Positions 34,301-45,787 are shown, numbered from the stretch's first letter. The stretch: DNA of 64,000 bases from Anaeramoeba flamelloides (GCA_027625915.1 JANTQA010000019.1:1307001-1371000), one strand, 5' to 3'. The notes: generated by a model not told the origin, from the sequence alone. Translations and numbers: made by a program.

Positions 34301-36415
34301 TTTGTAATTTTTAACCCAATTTCTACAGAAGAAAATTCTTTTTCAGAAGCGAAAGTAAAATAACACAGTAACTCAACATCCTCCTTTCCCAAAAAGTATT
34401 CATTAAAAAGGGAATTTGAAAAAAGTAAAAAGATAAAAAAATCTACAACTTTTTGCATTCATTTTTTTTAACAAATTTCAAATATTTTTCTACATAATTT
34501 CATATTCAACAAATTAATTTAAAAAAAAAAATTTTTTTTCAAATCAAGATCTTGATTAAAAAAATTATTTATTTCAAAAAATACAAATCAATTTCTTTTA
34601 GATAGGATTGTAATTCATAATTGTTAAAACACCACAAAAATAGCAAAAGCTTTTTATTTTTTTTTATTATTATTTTTAATCAGGTATTGATCTTTTTTTT
34701 CATTGATTTTTTTAAAACTGGAAAGATTACATTGTCATTTATTCATATTTAGTTAATCAAACATGGTTTATTATCCCCCCTTTTTAAAATATAATAAAAA
34801 ATACTATGATGTTTTTGTGTTTTATAAAAAAAGAATTAGGTTAGGTTTATATATATTATAGAATTGCAGTTCAAAATGGATGCAACTGGTTTGTTTTATT
34901 AATAAGTTGTGAGGTTTTACTTCTGTATTAATGTTCAATAATTCAAGAATTTAAAATACAATTATTGTTTCAAAATAGAAAATTACTTCAATATTGGCAA
35001 CAATGAATCAAATTTCAATTTATTTAAATATAAACTCAGATTTTTTAAAATAATAAATTTATTCACACTTCAATGTATAAATATTTTATTACTTTGTAAA
35101 TAAATTAATTTTAATAGAGGAAGAATGTTCGTATCCAAAACCAAAAAAAAATTGGTGCTGTCCAAAAAGATTATCCGACAAAAGAATTGGAAACAATGCA
35201 GAGATTATTTATTTATTGAGATCGATTGAAAAATATGCGCCATGGTTCCGAAAAATATATATTCTTACAAACAATCAAATACCAAATTGGTTAAATTTAA
35301 AAAATAAAAGAGTAGAAATCGTCTCTCCTTCTGATTTTTTTCTAAATAAAGAATCTTTACCAACATATTCTTCGCCGTCTTTTGAATTACAGCTGCATCG
35401 AATTCCTGGAATTTCGGAATATTTTATTTATTTTTGTGATGATTTTTTGATTGGTAGAACTGTTTGGCCAAATAATTGGATTGAACTTGATGGAACTTTT
35501 AAAATTGAATCGGCTAATTCAAAAATCAGAGATAACGATTGGAGATTATCCAAAGAAAGGGGGGTGAAGATTATCCAAGGTCCATATGATTCGTATACAG
35601 AATCGTGCATGTATTCTGATATGATGCTTGATAAGGCATTCGGTATCAATACCCGAAAGGGTAATGGGCATATGCCGAACCTAATGAGCAAGCATTTATT
35701 GAATTTAATTTGGGAAACATGGCCTGGAGAAATTTATAACTCTGCCCATATGCCTTTTCGATTTGGAAACCAATTTCAAGTAGAAGTCTTGACTAATTAT
35801 TTTAAATTTGATTCATGGAAACCATATACATTTAGTAATTATTTTGAGAAATTCTTAGATACGAATTATAATAAAGTTGTTGATTACAAGGAATTTAAAA
35901 ATATACTGAAGGAAATATCCAACAGTAAGAAAAACCTTGATTCCAAGTATTTCAAAGGCACAATTATCGCTAAATTGAAGGAAATTTTATATCCTAACAT
36001 TGATGTTTCCCAAATTAAAGGAAAATTCAAAAATATTTTTCCAATCGATTCTAAATATTTAGAACAAATAGAAATTATTAATTTGTATTATAAAAAAAAG
36101 TCCAATGGTAAAATTAAAAATTTTAAAACAAAAGAAATATATAACACACATTTTTTTTCCGAAATTAAAAGTAAAGAAACAATCCAAAATACAATGGAAA
36201 GTATAAATTTTGAAGATTATGATTTTATTTGTTATAATGATCATTCAAATTTTAAAACTTACAAAGAATTTTTCGAATATACCACATATTTTAAACAAGT
36301 AATGAATGCTTACTTTCCAAAAAAATCACAATTTGAATTGCCTGAAGGCAGTTATAATCAAATATTAAGGACAGATAATAAACAACTTATAAATAATAAA
36401 ATTGTTACCAAATAA
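31318..36415 (+). CDS. Stealth-type GlcNAc-1-phosphotransferase-like protein (two exons, 553 aa)
   Basis: Exons 31318-31681 and 35118-36415 join in phase (donor GTAAGT, acceptor TTAATAG; E122 is split). I start at the first ATG in frame; the TTG upstream has no support. Residues 18-34 (VFILILILILFLFNMGI) are a signal anchor, giving a type II Golgi/ER protein. The four Stealth blocks follow: CR1 IDAVIAWVNDSDP (93-105); CR2 (about 145-235) with YLLRSIEKYAPWFRKIYILT and FIYFCDDFLIG; CR3 (about 303-350) with GHMPNLMSKH and FRFGNQFQVE; CR4 (about 490-532) with FICYNDHSN and FPKKSQFELPEG. An EF-hand loop DTNYNKVVDYKE (369-380) precedes CR4, as in animal GNPTAB. That enzyme transfers GlcNAc-1-phosphate to lysosomal-enzyme mannoses. 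The protein lacks the Notch, DMAP and spacer parts of GNPTAB, so its acceptor is unknown. The 3.4 kb intron holds repeats. Confidence 0.85.
32880..33670 (+). repeat. Family L dispersed repeat (copy L1), in the phosphotransferase-like gene's intron
   Basis: About 780 bp, direct-repeat partner of 55910-56690. Shared words in order are CTTGAAATTGAAAAA, CAAAGCTATTTTCAGAAATG, AAAATAAAACCAC / AAAATAAAACAAC, TATTACTCAATTTTTTAAAA-like text and ATTATCAAATAACTGA. About 75-80% alike by eye. No gene. Confidence 0.55.
34072..34250 (+). mobile_element. Family A single arm (A3), in intron
   Basis: One arm only: TTTTACAATCCCTGAAATTTG after TTAA (34068-34071), then TTATCTTGTGTAGGGTGT, GCTGATCGATCTTCTACTTG and AATCCGAAAACCGAAATG. 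A matching second arm could not be found downstream, so the copy is solo or decayed. Confidence 0.6.
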
Positions 36416-38164
36416 ATATTTTTATGTTGTATTTTTTATAGTTTAGACTTTTTCCAAATTTCCTTTTAAAGTTGTTTGAGTTTGTTCTCTATCTTTTTTT
36501 TTAAGTCATTTGTAATAGGTAAAGGAGATTATAAAATCATTATAAGAATTAATAAAGTTACTTCTGATTAGATCTTATACAATCAGAACTTAACTTAAAT
36601 ATAAATGAACTTTACTGAATTGAAGCGTACGATGTTTACCAAATCAAACTTTTCCTTGTGTGTGTCTATTGGTTACTTGAAACCAGTTGATACTGTAGAG
36701 TCGGTGTGTTGTTCTAGACTTTTGTGAAAATAATCTTGGGAAACAAGTACAATAAAATATTGTAATTAAAAATCAAAAATAAAAAAAAAACAAATTATTA
36801 TTCTAAAAAAACAGCTTTTTAGAAAGATTGTTTGTTTAAATAGATCACCAATATTTTTTTCAAATCTCAATTATTTTTGATAATTGAACTTTGAAGAACA
36901 AATAATTAATAAGTACAATAATAAATCAGTAAAAATGAATAGTTGAGATATGTCAGGAAGTAAAACTAGTAAATCAATAAATTTTCTTAAAAATGGAAGA
37001 ACTGGAAATTCTTAGGTAAAGGATCCAGAAAAATAACAATGTTCATTTTGATCTCCAATACAAAATTCAAAGAAAATTAAAATTGAAATAAATTTGGTTT
37101 CTCTCCAATCATTGTCATAGTTTCAAAAACATTATAATAACAAATTTTTTAACCAATTGGCTATAGAACTTGTAATAAAAAGAAAAAATTTGCAAAAGAA
37201 TTGATTATCAAAAAAACAATTCAAAAAAAAAATCAAGGGAAAATGTGCAAAAATGATTTCAATTTTGAAATTTCAAATATAAATTGTTTCTTCTAATATT
37301 TGTATAAACCTATTAAAGAAATGGTATCTACTCTCAAACTAGGTTTTTTTAGGTGAAAATGATTGATTAAACAATATCTATATAGTTCTATTTTATAATT
37401 TAATAAAGTAGCCTATTTTGTTTGATCAATAATTAGTGAAAAATTCCATATTAATTAATAACAACAATTTATAGTATATATCCATAAATTTTTAACATAA
37501 AAAGAAACAACAACTCAACCCATTCAAAACATGGAGTATAAAAAAAAATTAATAGATTTTAACCTTTTGATTATTTTTTTTATCTCAATTATTTCTTGTC
37601 TTTCTTTCGGTTTATTTTTGTCTTTACTTTAAAAAAATATTTTTTTCAATTTATTTTTTAAATTAAATCTATTCTACAAATATGAAAAAATGATTTCTGA
37701 ATTTTTTATTTTTTTTTTTTTTTGATATAATTTTGTTTGCTTCATTAACTGTGAGTCTTTTCTGTCATGACCCCAAGGTACAGGAAATTTATCAGTATTT
37801 TTGATGTTTTAAATTACAACAAATTTCATTTAATAAACTGTTGGAAATGTTTAGGTTTGTTTGAATATGAAAAAATCTATTTTAAATTTTCTCTTGACGT
37901 TTCTACTCTCCAGTCACTTTCTTTCTGTTTTCAATACAACATAATGTTACTAAATACATAAATCATATGGCCAAGTTTCCTGGTATAAAAGATATACCAG
38001 AAAAGTATCACTTTTAATGAAAAAATCAAAATTTTATCTAAAATAAAATGATGAAAAATTCAGAAATCATTTTTGCATTTGTGTATAACTTTAATCTTAG
38101 GTACATTAGCAATAAGAAAAAAAACTCAGATAAATTCATATCGTATCTGAAAATTATTTCAAGT
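36416..38164. other. 3' flank of the phosphotransferase-like gene, spacer
   Basis: Contains the small frame at 36605-36727 (own entry). A 64-codon frame at 37767-37961 starts with ATG (MTPRYRKFISIFDVLN), but nothing else supports it. Otherwise AT-rich with no repeat recognised. Confidence 0.4.
36605..36727 (+). CDS. Possible 40-aa small protein (or conserved non-coding island)
   Basis: ATG to TGA frame of 40 codons beginning MNFTELKRTMFTKSNFSLCV and ending VDTVESVCCSRLL. The stretch is a sharp GC-richer island in DNA that is otherwise nearly all A/T, about 190 bases past the phosphotransferase-like stop. It could be a small protein, a downstream exon, or an RNA/UTR element. No homology recognised. 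Confidence 0.2.
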   Translation: MNFTELKRTMFTKSNFSLCVSIGYLKPVDTVESVCCSRLL

Positions 38165-38600
38165 GTATTAGAGTGTTGGAGAGTGTTGGAGAGTGTTGCA
38201 AAGTTTTAGGAAGTGCTTAGGGTATCTTGGGTGTTCAGTTTTCCAGTTTTCAAAATAAACTAGTAAAATGACAAATTTTGCTATATGCTTTTCAATTTTG
38301 GAATAAATAATGGCAAATTTTTTTAATTTATAAATTAAAAGAAAATTAAATAAATTTTCAGTTTATTTCTCAAATTAAAAAAAAGCATAACCAAAAGTGC
38401 CGTAAAGTGCCTATGTTTTCTTTGATTTGAGAAATACACCAAAAATGACAAAAATTTACTTTTTATTACTCAAATTAAAAAATAATAACCAAAAGTACCT
38501 AGGTTTTTATCGAATTCATTAGAATACTGAAAAATCAAAGATTTTACTCAATTATTTGGAATTCTGAAAAAATTAAGGGTAAATAAGACGAAATTTTGCC
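38165..38600. repeat. Family H hairpin repeat (copy H3)
   Basis: It starts with a short tandem word (GAGTGTTGGA three times near 38170-38200). The typical H words follow: AAGTGCTTAGG, GAGAAATACACC and TTACTCAATTATTTGGAATT pairing with the facing AGAATACTGAAAAATCAAAG text. No coding content. Confidence 0.45.
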
Positions 38601-40936
38601 AAATCTCCTTTCTTCAATCTGAAAAAAAATACAAATTCAATAGAAACAATTTTTTGTAATTTTTTTAAGGAATAAAAAAAAAAAATTCAAAATAAACATA
38701 AAAAAGAGTAAAAATGTTAAAAAATCCAATTTATTGTTTAGAATTTTCAAAAAATATTCGCAGGTTAACTTTCAAACTCTATTCAACCTTCGGGTTAATA
38801 TTTAATATTAGATGAGATGTGTTCTTCGAAACAGAGTAAGAAAAGAAAGTTTAATTTCAAAAGTCCCTTTTATCCTCTGATCTATTTTTTGATTCCGGTC
38901 CTAAATAGTTTTGAAAATCATAATTCACCTTGGTCAATAACCTTCCTCTTTATTTTAAAATATTTGAGAGTTTAGTTTGTAAGTGTATCAATATCTTGAA
39001 TAGAAAGTGGGAGCTCTCAAGTATAAGGGTTTTTAAAAAAAAATAGTTTTAATGATCTATACACTTCCTCTTGATTTGGTATTTACCCAAGGTGTTGTTT
39101 GCGACATAAAATGATTTTGTGGAATTGTATTTCTTTTGGTTGAAAAAATTCAAAAAACAAAAAAAAATGAAATTAGTAAGATTATCAGTTACAAAACGAA
39201 ACCTTTGAAAAAACATCGAAAAATCTACAAAAGGAAAAGAATTAATTTTTTAAAAAAATATAATAAATCATATAAAGTGTTATTGAAATAAACTAGATTT
39301 CAAAATTTTTGACTAACTTTATCAGGTTAATGGAAGTTATTTAGAGGTTTATTCCAGTACTATTCAAAAAAAATCTTTTCAAATTTTTGGATTTTTTTTT
39401 TTTTTCTTTTATAGAATCATTTTTTCTAATTTTATAAAATTTTCTTTTTCGTTTTTTTTTTGTTCTTTTTATTTTTTTTTCAATTTTTTTTTTTTTGATT
39501 TCAATTTTTTTTCTTTTTACTTTTTTTTTTTCAAAAGATCATTTGGAAAAAAAAAAAAATCTTTGTAAAGCCAAATAAACTCAGAAAATTGAGACCATGT
39601 AATGTCTTTTAAAATGAATTTAATTATTTGTAAAAAATCATGTTATTAACTTTTTTCAGTGAAAGTTCATTAATAAAAAATCTCTAATGCTCATTTCAAA
39701 ATTTGTAACTCTTTTTTTTTAGTTTTTTGATTTGATTTTTATTTTTTTTAATTTATAAAATATCAGGTCATTTTATATTAAGAATGATTTAAAAGTGAAT
39801 TACAAATCAAATTTTTAATTTTGTTGTTCTTGAATACTAAAGAATATATTTTTTTCAATTTATTCTATCAGGTAAGTTAGAATTTTTAAAATGGTGTCTT
39901 GTTAGTATACTCATTTTTTTTTATTTAATTTTATTATACACAAAAAAAACCACTTTAATGTTGCAAAATCTCGAAAAAATATTGATCACTCTATTACTCT
40001 TTGTAATTGTTTTTACACAGCCAACTGATATGTAAAACAGTAAAATTTAACAAAAAGTATACTTTATATAATCTTCCCTGCCTGATCTATTTTTGTTTTT
40101 ATTTTTTTTTTTTTGAGATCAATGGTTTTAAAAAAATCTGTATTAAAATTTCAAAAAAAAAATTAAAATCACTGAAAAAAACTTCATAAAATTTAAAGTC
40201 GCAAGAAGGTGGTTTTATATTAGATTATCTTAATTCAAATTGGTTGTTATTTCCTTTTTTTAATTTATTCAAATAGTGTATTTGTAAACTTGTTTTTCTC
40301 TTGTTTTTGTTTTTTTTTTCTCAAAAACAAAAAAGTCATCGAATATTATATATTATATATTTTAAAATAATTTATTTTTTGTATGGTTAAAATTAAAAAT
40401 TTTTATGAAATATAGATAATTAATAACATTTTATTATAATAAAAACAAACATCATTAATAGTTTTTTTTTCAATGATTGTATAAATAATGCTAAAATTCA
40501 AATATTTTCAATTTCCATATATTTCCAATTTCCCCCAAAAAATACAAATAATAGAAAAAAATTTTCGACAGGATGTCAAAAACAATACAAAATTCAAAAA
40601 AATCCATTAAAAGAAAAACAATCAAGAAATAGTATTTTCAAAAAATTTATTTTAAAAAAATAAACTAATGTATCTTATTTTATTTTCAAATACTTAATTT
40701 TTTTTCAATTAGGATAAATTGAAATCTTACAGTATATAATCTAAAGAATTGAATCAAATTTCTGATACTATTATATAATCCACTATGTTTAACCGAGTAA
40801 TGTTTTTTAATCTTATTGGTATAAAAATAACTCATCTGAAAAATGAAAAAATGAAAAAAATAAAATAAATTAGATCTTAAAAAGTGTCATAGGATGACAC
40901 TTCAAAAATAATAATGTTGTTTTCAAAATTATATTT
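38601..40936. other. Long AT-rich spacer
   Basis: 38760-39120 is moderately GC-richer, with short open frames on both strands (for example 44 codons from about 38929, +), but no splice-consistent gene emerged. 39390-39540 is a poly-T/TTTC tract. Nothing else recognised. Confidence 0.4.
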
Positions 40937-41437
40937 AGAAGGGAAAAAAATAATTGGTATGAAAATAATCATGTAAGAAGATTTTGAATTGTGAGTATTA
41001 GGAAAATTGTTGTGTAATTTCTAATATTATCAATCAAATCCTCTATATATATATAACCAAATTTTTTATGAGATTAGGAATAAACCTACCTAAAGCCAAT
41101 TAAAGTGGGGTGTCTATAGATTACTCAACTGGTTGTTTGATAGTATAAGTAGATCAACTTTTTTTGAAAAAAAAAGTGAGTTTTATCGGGGATTACTTTG
41201 ATTTTGGAAAAAGATAATTTTTATTCTTATTTTTTGATTGATTGAATGGTGTTTTGAATAAGTGTAATTTAATTAATCATCATTCGAATAAGTGGGTGTG
41301 TTATAATTTGAAAAGTTTGATTCGTAAAAAAAGGATTTGCTTTTAAATAAAAGAAATTATACACAATTTTCCTAATATTCACAATTAAAAATCTTGTCGA
41401 GGAATTTTTTACATATCCAGTTTTTTAACCAGTACTT
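40937..41437. mobile_element. Family B element (copy B2)
   Basis: About 500 bp. The left arm has GATTTTGAATTGTGAGTATT and the right arm CAATTTTCCTAATATTCACA followed by ATTAAAAATCTTGTCGAGG, an inverted pair matching B1. The interior carries AATAAACCTACCTAAAG and TTGATTGATTGAATGGTGTT, also in B1 (inverted). Non-coding. Confidence 0.65.
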
Positions 41438-41496
41438 TAATTCAAAATAATTCAATTGGGTTTCCTTCTTTGGGTTTTTTTTTATAAAATATTTCC

Positions 41497-42323
41497 TCAT
41501 TTTTTAGTGTTGGTTTTTTGGGATAGATCATACATCACATGTTGGTTTGCTTCTAATTGGTATAATGTACTGTAAATATTTACAACAATTTTTTTAACCA
41601 ATGAAGAAACTTTATTATTACCCGTAACGACCCTACCATTAAATTTACTATAAATTTCTGGAGAATTTGGAAAAGGTTTTGTAAAATGTTTTTTTGAACC
41701 ACAAATCTAAATCATGAAAAGAGATAAAATTTTTAATTTTCAACTTGAAAAACCCTAGTTCACAGTATAAAAGCAAAAAATTTACATTTTTATTATCCTT
41801 TTTTTTAATCTCCTTTTTCAAAAACATCCATAAACAAAATGTTTCCTGAATATGTAAAAATGATTATTATTGAAAGACGAACAAATTTTTTGTTCAAAAC
41901 TATAACTTGTAGATCTTCCAAAAAAGTTAATTTAAAAAAAAAATTTCAAAAAAAAATTGCCATTTTTTGCTTTGATACTGTAACGAGGACTTTAAGCCAT
42001 TTTTCGGTTTATTACAATAGATTTCAGTCCTCACTGAACTGAAAATCAAAATAGTCCTATAGGAAAAGAAATTCTGGTATATTTAATTGACTTCACAAGA
42101 ATAATAATTACCAAATTGAGAGTAACTTTCTCGTTGTTCACCACATTTTTTGAAATTACAAACCAAAATCTAATCACTCAACAAAATATTTTCCAAAAGG
42201 TTTGTTCTGTTTATTATTCCAAAACAGTGTCAAAATTTCAAGAATAATGGTGACACCAGGATAACACAGTGGCTTTTCAATTGCCAACCTTATTGTCAAA
42301 GTTATAATTCTTTTGTCTTCATT
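41497..42323 (-). CDS. Candidate multi-exon gene, unrecognised
   Basis: Minus-strand pieces with coding-like composition. Piece 1 (42323-42178) reads LTIRLAIEKPLCYPGVTIIL and on to GKYFVE, ending at donor GTGATT. Piece 2 (42056-41979) follows acceptor CCTATAG in phase and reads SSVRTEIYCNKPKNGLKSSL, ending at donor GTATCA. Piece 3 begins at 41914 after GGAAG, in phase (SFEQKICSSFNNNHFYIFRK), with an unclear 3' end. Piece 4 (41706-41497), after acceptor GATTTAG, is open for 69 codons to TGA (KPFPNSPEIYSKFNGRVVTG ... HVMYDLSQKTNTKK). The join from piece 3 to piece 4 is not resolved, and no start codon was fixed between 42324 and the eIF1 stop. It could be a real small gene or a decayed one. The opposing 67-codon frame at 41839 with a TATAAAAG upstream is the competing reading. 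Confidence 0.3.
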
Positions 42324-42558
42324 AAATAAATAAAAAAATAAGAAAAAAATAAATAAAAATAATTTTAATGCAATTCCTCTTTATTTGTGGAATTTGAAAT
42401 AGGAAACAGATATCGGGATTTGGTAGTAAGGGAACTTTTTTTGTTTTGGTCTTTTAAACACTGAGTAACAAATTATATTAAAAAAAAACACAGATCTCGA
42501 AGAGTCAAAGGAAAAAAAAATATGATCTGGTTCGGTGTTGGTTGGGATTGGAAAAGAA

Positions 42559-42903
42559 TTAATTTCCATGTATTTTAATTCCCCTTTTAGTCGTAATTTC
42601 TTCTTCAACTAAAAATTCCGCAACTGGTTCACGTTGGTCGCCTGTGAGTTGAATTACCTCACCAAGTCTTTCGTCGTTTACAATTGATCCGCTACAACAA
42701 AATTTCTTGCGCATCTCTTTGAGCAACATTTTCAAGTCAAATTCTGAACTTAAATTCTCAATGGTTGTGATTTTCTTCCTTCCTCGGCGAGTTTTGACAC
42801 GGAGATGGATTGGTTTAAAAACACTGGTTTTTGTTTTGGTTTCAGTTTCTTCTTGGACGTCTTCGAAGGGATCATAGGTTTCAAGGTTTTTAATATCAGT
42901 CAT
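42559..42903 (-). CDS. EIF1: Translation initiation factor eIF1 (SUI1)
   Basis: 114 aa, intronless, ATG at 42903-42901 and TAA at 42559. eIF1 binds the 40S subunit near the P site and enforces start-codon choice during scanning. The N-terminus NLETYDPFEDV matches animal NLHSFDPFADA. The SUI1 core follows: HLRVKTRRGRKKITTIENL, FDLKMLLKEMRKKFCCSG, VNDERLGEVIQLTGDQR and the end KRGIKIHGN (animal LKVHGF). Length is typical (113 aa in humans), so the start and end are secure. The minus-strand leader just upstream (43020-42966) is strongly pyrimidine-rich (CTT/TTCC repeats). Confidence 0.95.
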   Translation of the reverse strand: MTDIKNLETYDPFEDVQEETETKTKTSVFKPIHLRVKTRRGRKKITTIENLSSEFDLKMLLKEMRKKFCCSGSIVNDERLGEVIQLTGDQREPVAEFLVEEEITTKRGIKIHGN

Positions 42904-44611
42904 TAACTAAGGAAAGAGGTTCATTCATTGTTTTTGGTGTGGTTATTTAAGTTATTGTAAAAAGACACAAAAAAGAAAAAGGGAAAGGGAAAGGAAGAAA
43001 AGGTAAAAGAAGAAGAAGAAAAACAAATAAAAAAAAAAAAATAAAAAAAAAAAAAAAAATTGTGATTAGAATTTAAAAGGGATTCAGAATTGTTTTAATG
43101 GAAACAAAGGATCTTTGATTTTTAGAAGAAACAAAACAAAAAATACTTTTCTTGTTTTTTTTTTGTTTGGATGATTTTTTTTTGTTAAGTGAGGAAAAAT
43201 TAAAAAAACAAATAAATTTACTTTTTAAAAAAAAGGTTTTGTAGTTTGCAAAAATAAAAAAATGAAAAAGAAAAGAAAAATTGTAAGGTTAATTTGAGTG
43301 TTTAATAAAAAAGGTAATTGCCAAATATTTGTTCAAAGCTTTGTTAAGTCAGTTAAGCAACTCTCTCCAAGAATAATAAAAACAAAGATGACACGTTTGA
43401 TTTTTTGTACTTGTTCAGACAATACAGAACATTGGATTATTTTTGAACTTCATTTTCGAAGAGACAATTAAAGAAGACACTCGTCAAAACATAATCAAAC
43501 GTTTGTCAATTTTTTACTTTTTAATAACTTTACTTAAAATAAACAAATTGTTAATAAAATAGACATTCAACCAAGAATTATTTTGAAGAAATTTTACATT
43601 ACAATTGTAAAATACCAATTTTCAAGGTTCTATTTAGCTTTTTTAAAAATGTAATAGCAAAAAATTTGAATATTTTAATTTCTTCGATCTAAGAGGTTAT
43701 TTTATTATTTTCCGAGAGTATTTTAAATTTAATAAATAGAGTTCAAATCGATAACAAATTATTTTGACTATTATTAAATTATTTTAAGATTTTAATTGGA
43801 AAAAATATTATTTTTTTAAATACTGGAAAACCTAGACACTTCCGTTATCCTTTCCAGAATATAAAAGAATTGAGTAAAATCTTTGATTTTACCTTATTCT
43901 ATTAAATTAAAAAAAACCTAGGCACTTCCGTTAGGTTTTTTTTAATTTAAATGAATATCACAAAAATTTTGATTTTGGGCTATTCTTCTTGGTCAATGGA
44001 AAACTTGATCCATCATATACTTATCATCAGTAATTGCTTTTTAAAATAATTTTGATTTTATTAATAGAGTAAAGTATTTTTCATACCATCAGTTATTATC
44101 TATTCTAGTAAATATTCCAAATTTGAATTTCAAAAAAAAACCATCTTGGCTCAATTATTAAAAATTTTTGAACCTTAAAAATAGTTTTTTTTTTTTTTTC
44201 TTTTTCTTACAAGACTTGTAAAAACCATAGAATTGTTAACAACAATTAATAGTATTAACTCAATAATTTGAAGTTCTGGTTATTTTATTTGTTAAAAATA
44301 ATTTTTATTATTTTCTTTATAAATAAAAAGTATTTCTGTTTATTTTCCTATTTACCCCCACTATTAGTATACCGATTAACAATTTCCGTTTAATTTTAAA
44401 TATCCAAAGAAGAGTTACTATTATTTTAAGAGCCCATCTACTGAAAATTCGATAAAATAAAATTTACCAAAATTGTATCAAAAGATAAAAAAATTTCTTT
44501 TTGGATTTTTTATTTGAAATGTTAATTAGAAATAGTAGTTTTGTTTTAATCTAATTTCTATTTTATTTTTTCATCCCAATTTTATATTAATTCGTTAATA
44601 CAAAAATACTA
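42904..44611. other. eIF1 upstream region and spacer, with family H fragment H4
   Basis: 42960-43260 is purine-rich on the given strand (pyrimidine-rich on the eIF1 strand) with poly-A runs. 43830-43950 is a short family H copy: CCTAGACACTTCCGTTA, AGAATTGAGTAAAATC with facing GATTTTACCTTATTCT, and CCTAGGCACTTCCGTTAGG. No other gene seen. Confidence 0.45.
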
Positions 44612-45110
44612 ATATAAGGTATTTCCAAAAAAGCGTAACATTTTTTTTTACATTTCATGAAAAAGCATTTTTGTTAGTGAATGTTATTGATTAAATGATA
44701 ATAAGAAATTAAGTTTAATCTTAACACTGATTGAACTAACGACTAAGTTATTTATTTCAATATATGCCAATTGAAATATTTCCAAAAAATGAAAAAACAA
44801 ATAGCACTTTTTCGAGAAAATGATGTACAATCAATTTCAATAAAAAAACTGGAAAAGTGGAAAGGGTACAAATTATTTTGTAAACAATAAAATATTGTAA
44901 TTTTTTTTCAATTATATTTGAAATTTTGTTGAGATTAAACAAGTTATGAAAACAGGTTTTTCGATCAAAAAGAAAATAATAAACACAAAATTTTCACCCC
45001 TAAAAAATATCAGATAAAAACAAGATTAGAAAATTTAATATCTTTTATTTATATAACACAATACTAAGAAAAAAATGAATTATAATTAAGAATCAATAAA
45101 GGGTAGTTAA
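44612..45110 (-). repeat. Family I dispersed repeat (copy I2)
   Basis: Inverted, colinear copy of 19260-19760 over about 500 bp, beginning AAGGTATTTCCAAAAAA and containing GATATTAAATTTTCTAATC-type text inverted. The 61-codon frame inside is not shared with I1. Confidence 0.6.
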
Positions 45111-45194
45111 TGATTATTTAACTTTAAACACTTTTTTGAAGATTTAATTTAATAAATATATTTCAAAATTAATTTGCCCCACTTTCTTGGAAAA

Positions 45195-45787
45195 ACTTAT
45201 ATATATAAACTCTTTTTCAGTCAAAGGGGCCCAGTTTTATTGAAGAAATGGAAGACATTCTATGAGTTTAATTCATTACTCTTATCAAACTAAAATTTTC
45301 AATTTTTAGATCAAAATCATTTTTTCTCATTTTGTAAAATTTTTTTTTTTTTTTTTTTTGCTTTTTGATTTTTTTTTTTTTTTTCTTCTTTTTCTTTTTT
45401 TTTTTTTTTTTTAAAAATTAACTTTGACAAAAAAAAAAGTTTGAAAAACGAAATAAACATTAAGAAAAGTTAAGCTTTGTATGTTCTTTTAAAATTCATA
45501 CATTTACAAGTAAAAAATCTTATTATCAACGATTTTAATTTCCAAAAGAAATTGAGAATTTTGCACGAGATGTTCCAATGAATGGGGAACAAAAAATTTT
45601 TTAACATTTTTTTTTTTTTGAAATTTATGGTTTGTTCAGGGGCTTCTTTTATAATTATGGACTCTTATAAGAAGTTTATTATTTTTCGTATTTATAAACA
45701 ATTTACTTTCGGTTGATTCTTAAAAATAAAGTGACTTTTTCATTTTTGGCTGGGCCCCTTTGAGTGAAATGGAGTTTATATTCAACT
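45195..45787. mobile_element. Family G element, well-preserved copy (G2)
   Basis: About 590 bp. The inverted ends share ATATAAACTC, then TTTCA, then TCAAAGGGGCCCAG (45231 onward at the left; its complement ends near 45763 at the right, followed by GAGTTTATAT). The interior is colinear with G1 (4940-5505). The GC-rich GGGGCCC core in both ends is unusual for this DNA. Non-coding; the target duplication may be TA but the flanks are TA-rich. Confidence 0.7.

Noticed and set aside
37767-37961. 64-codon ATG frame (MTPRYRKFISIFDVLN...)
   Set aside because: No homology, no splice or promoter support, and length within chance expectation.
41839-42042. 67-codon plus-strand ATG frame with TATAAAAG 70 bases upstream
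   Set aside because: It lies opposite the more coherent minus-strand exon series; the K-rich middle comes from poly-A runs. Could be revisited if plus-strand transcripts exist.
42381-42608. 75-codon minus-strand frame overlapping the eIF1 stop
   Set aside because: Overlaps eIF1 in another frame; most likely the eIF1 3' untranslated region staying open by chance, although it is somewhat GC-rich.
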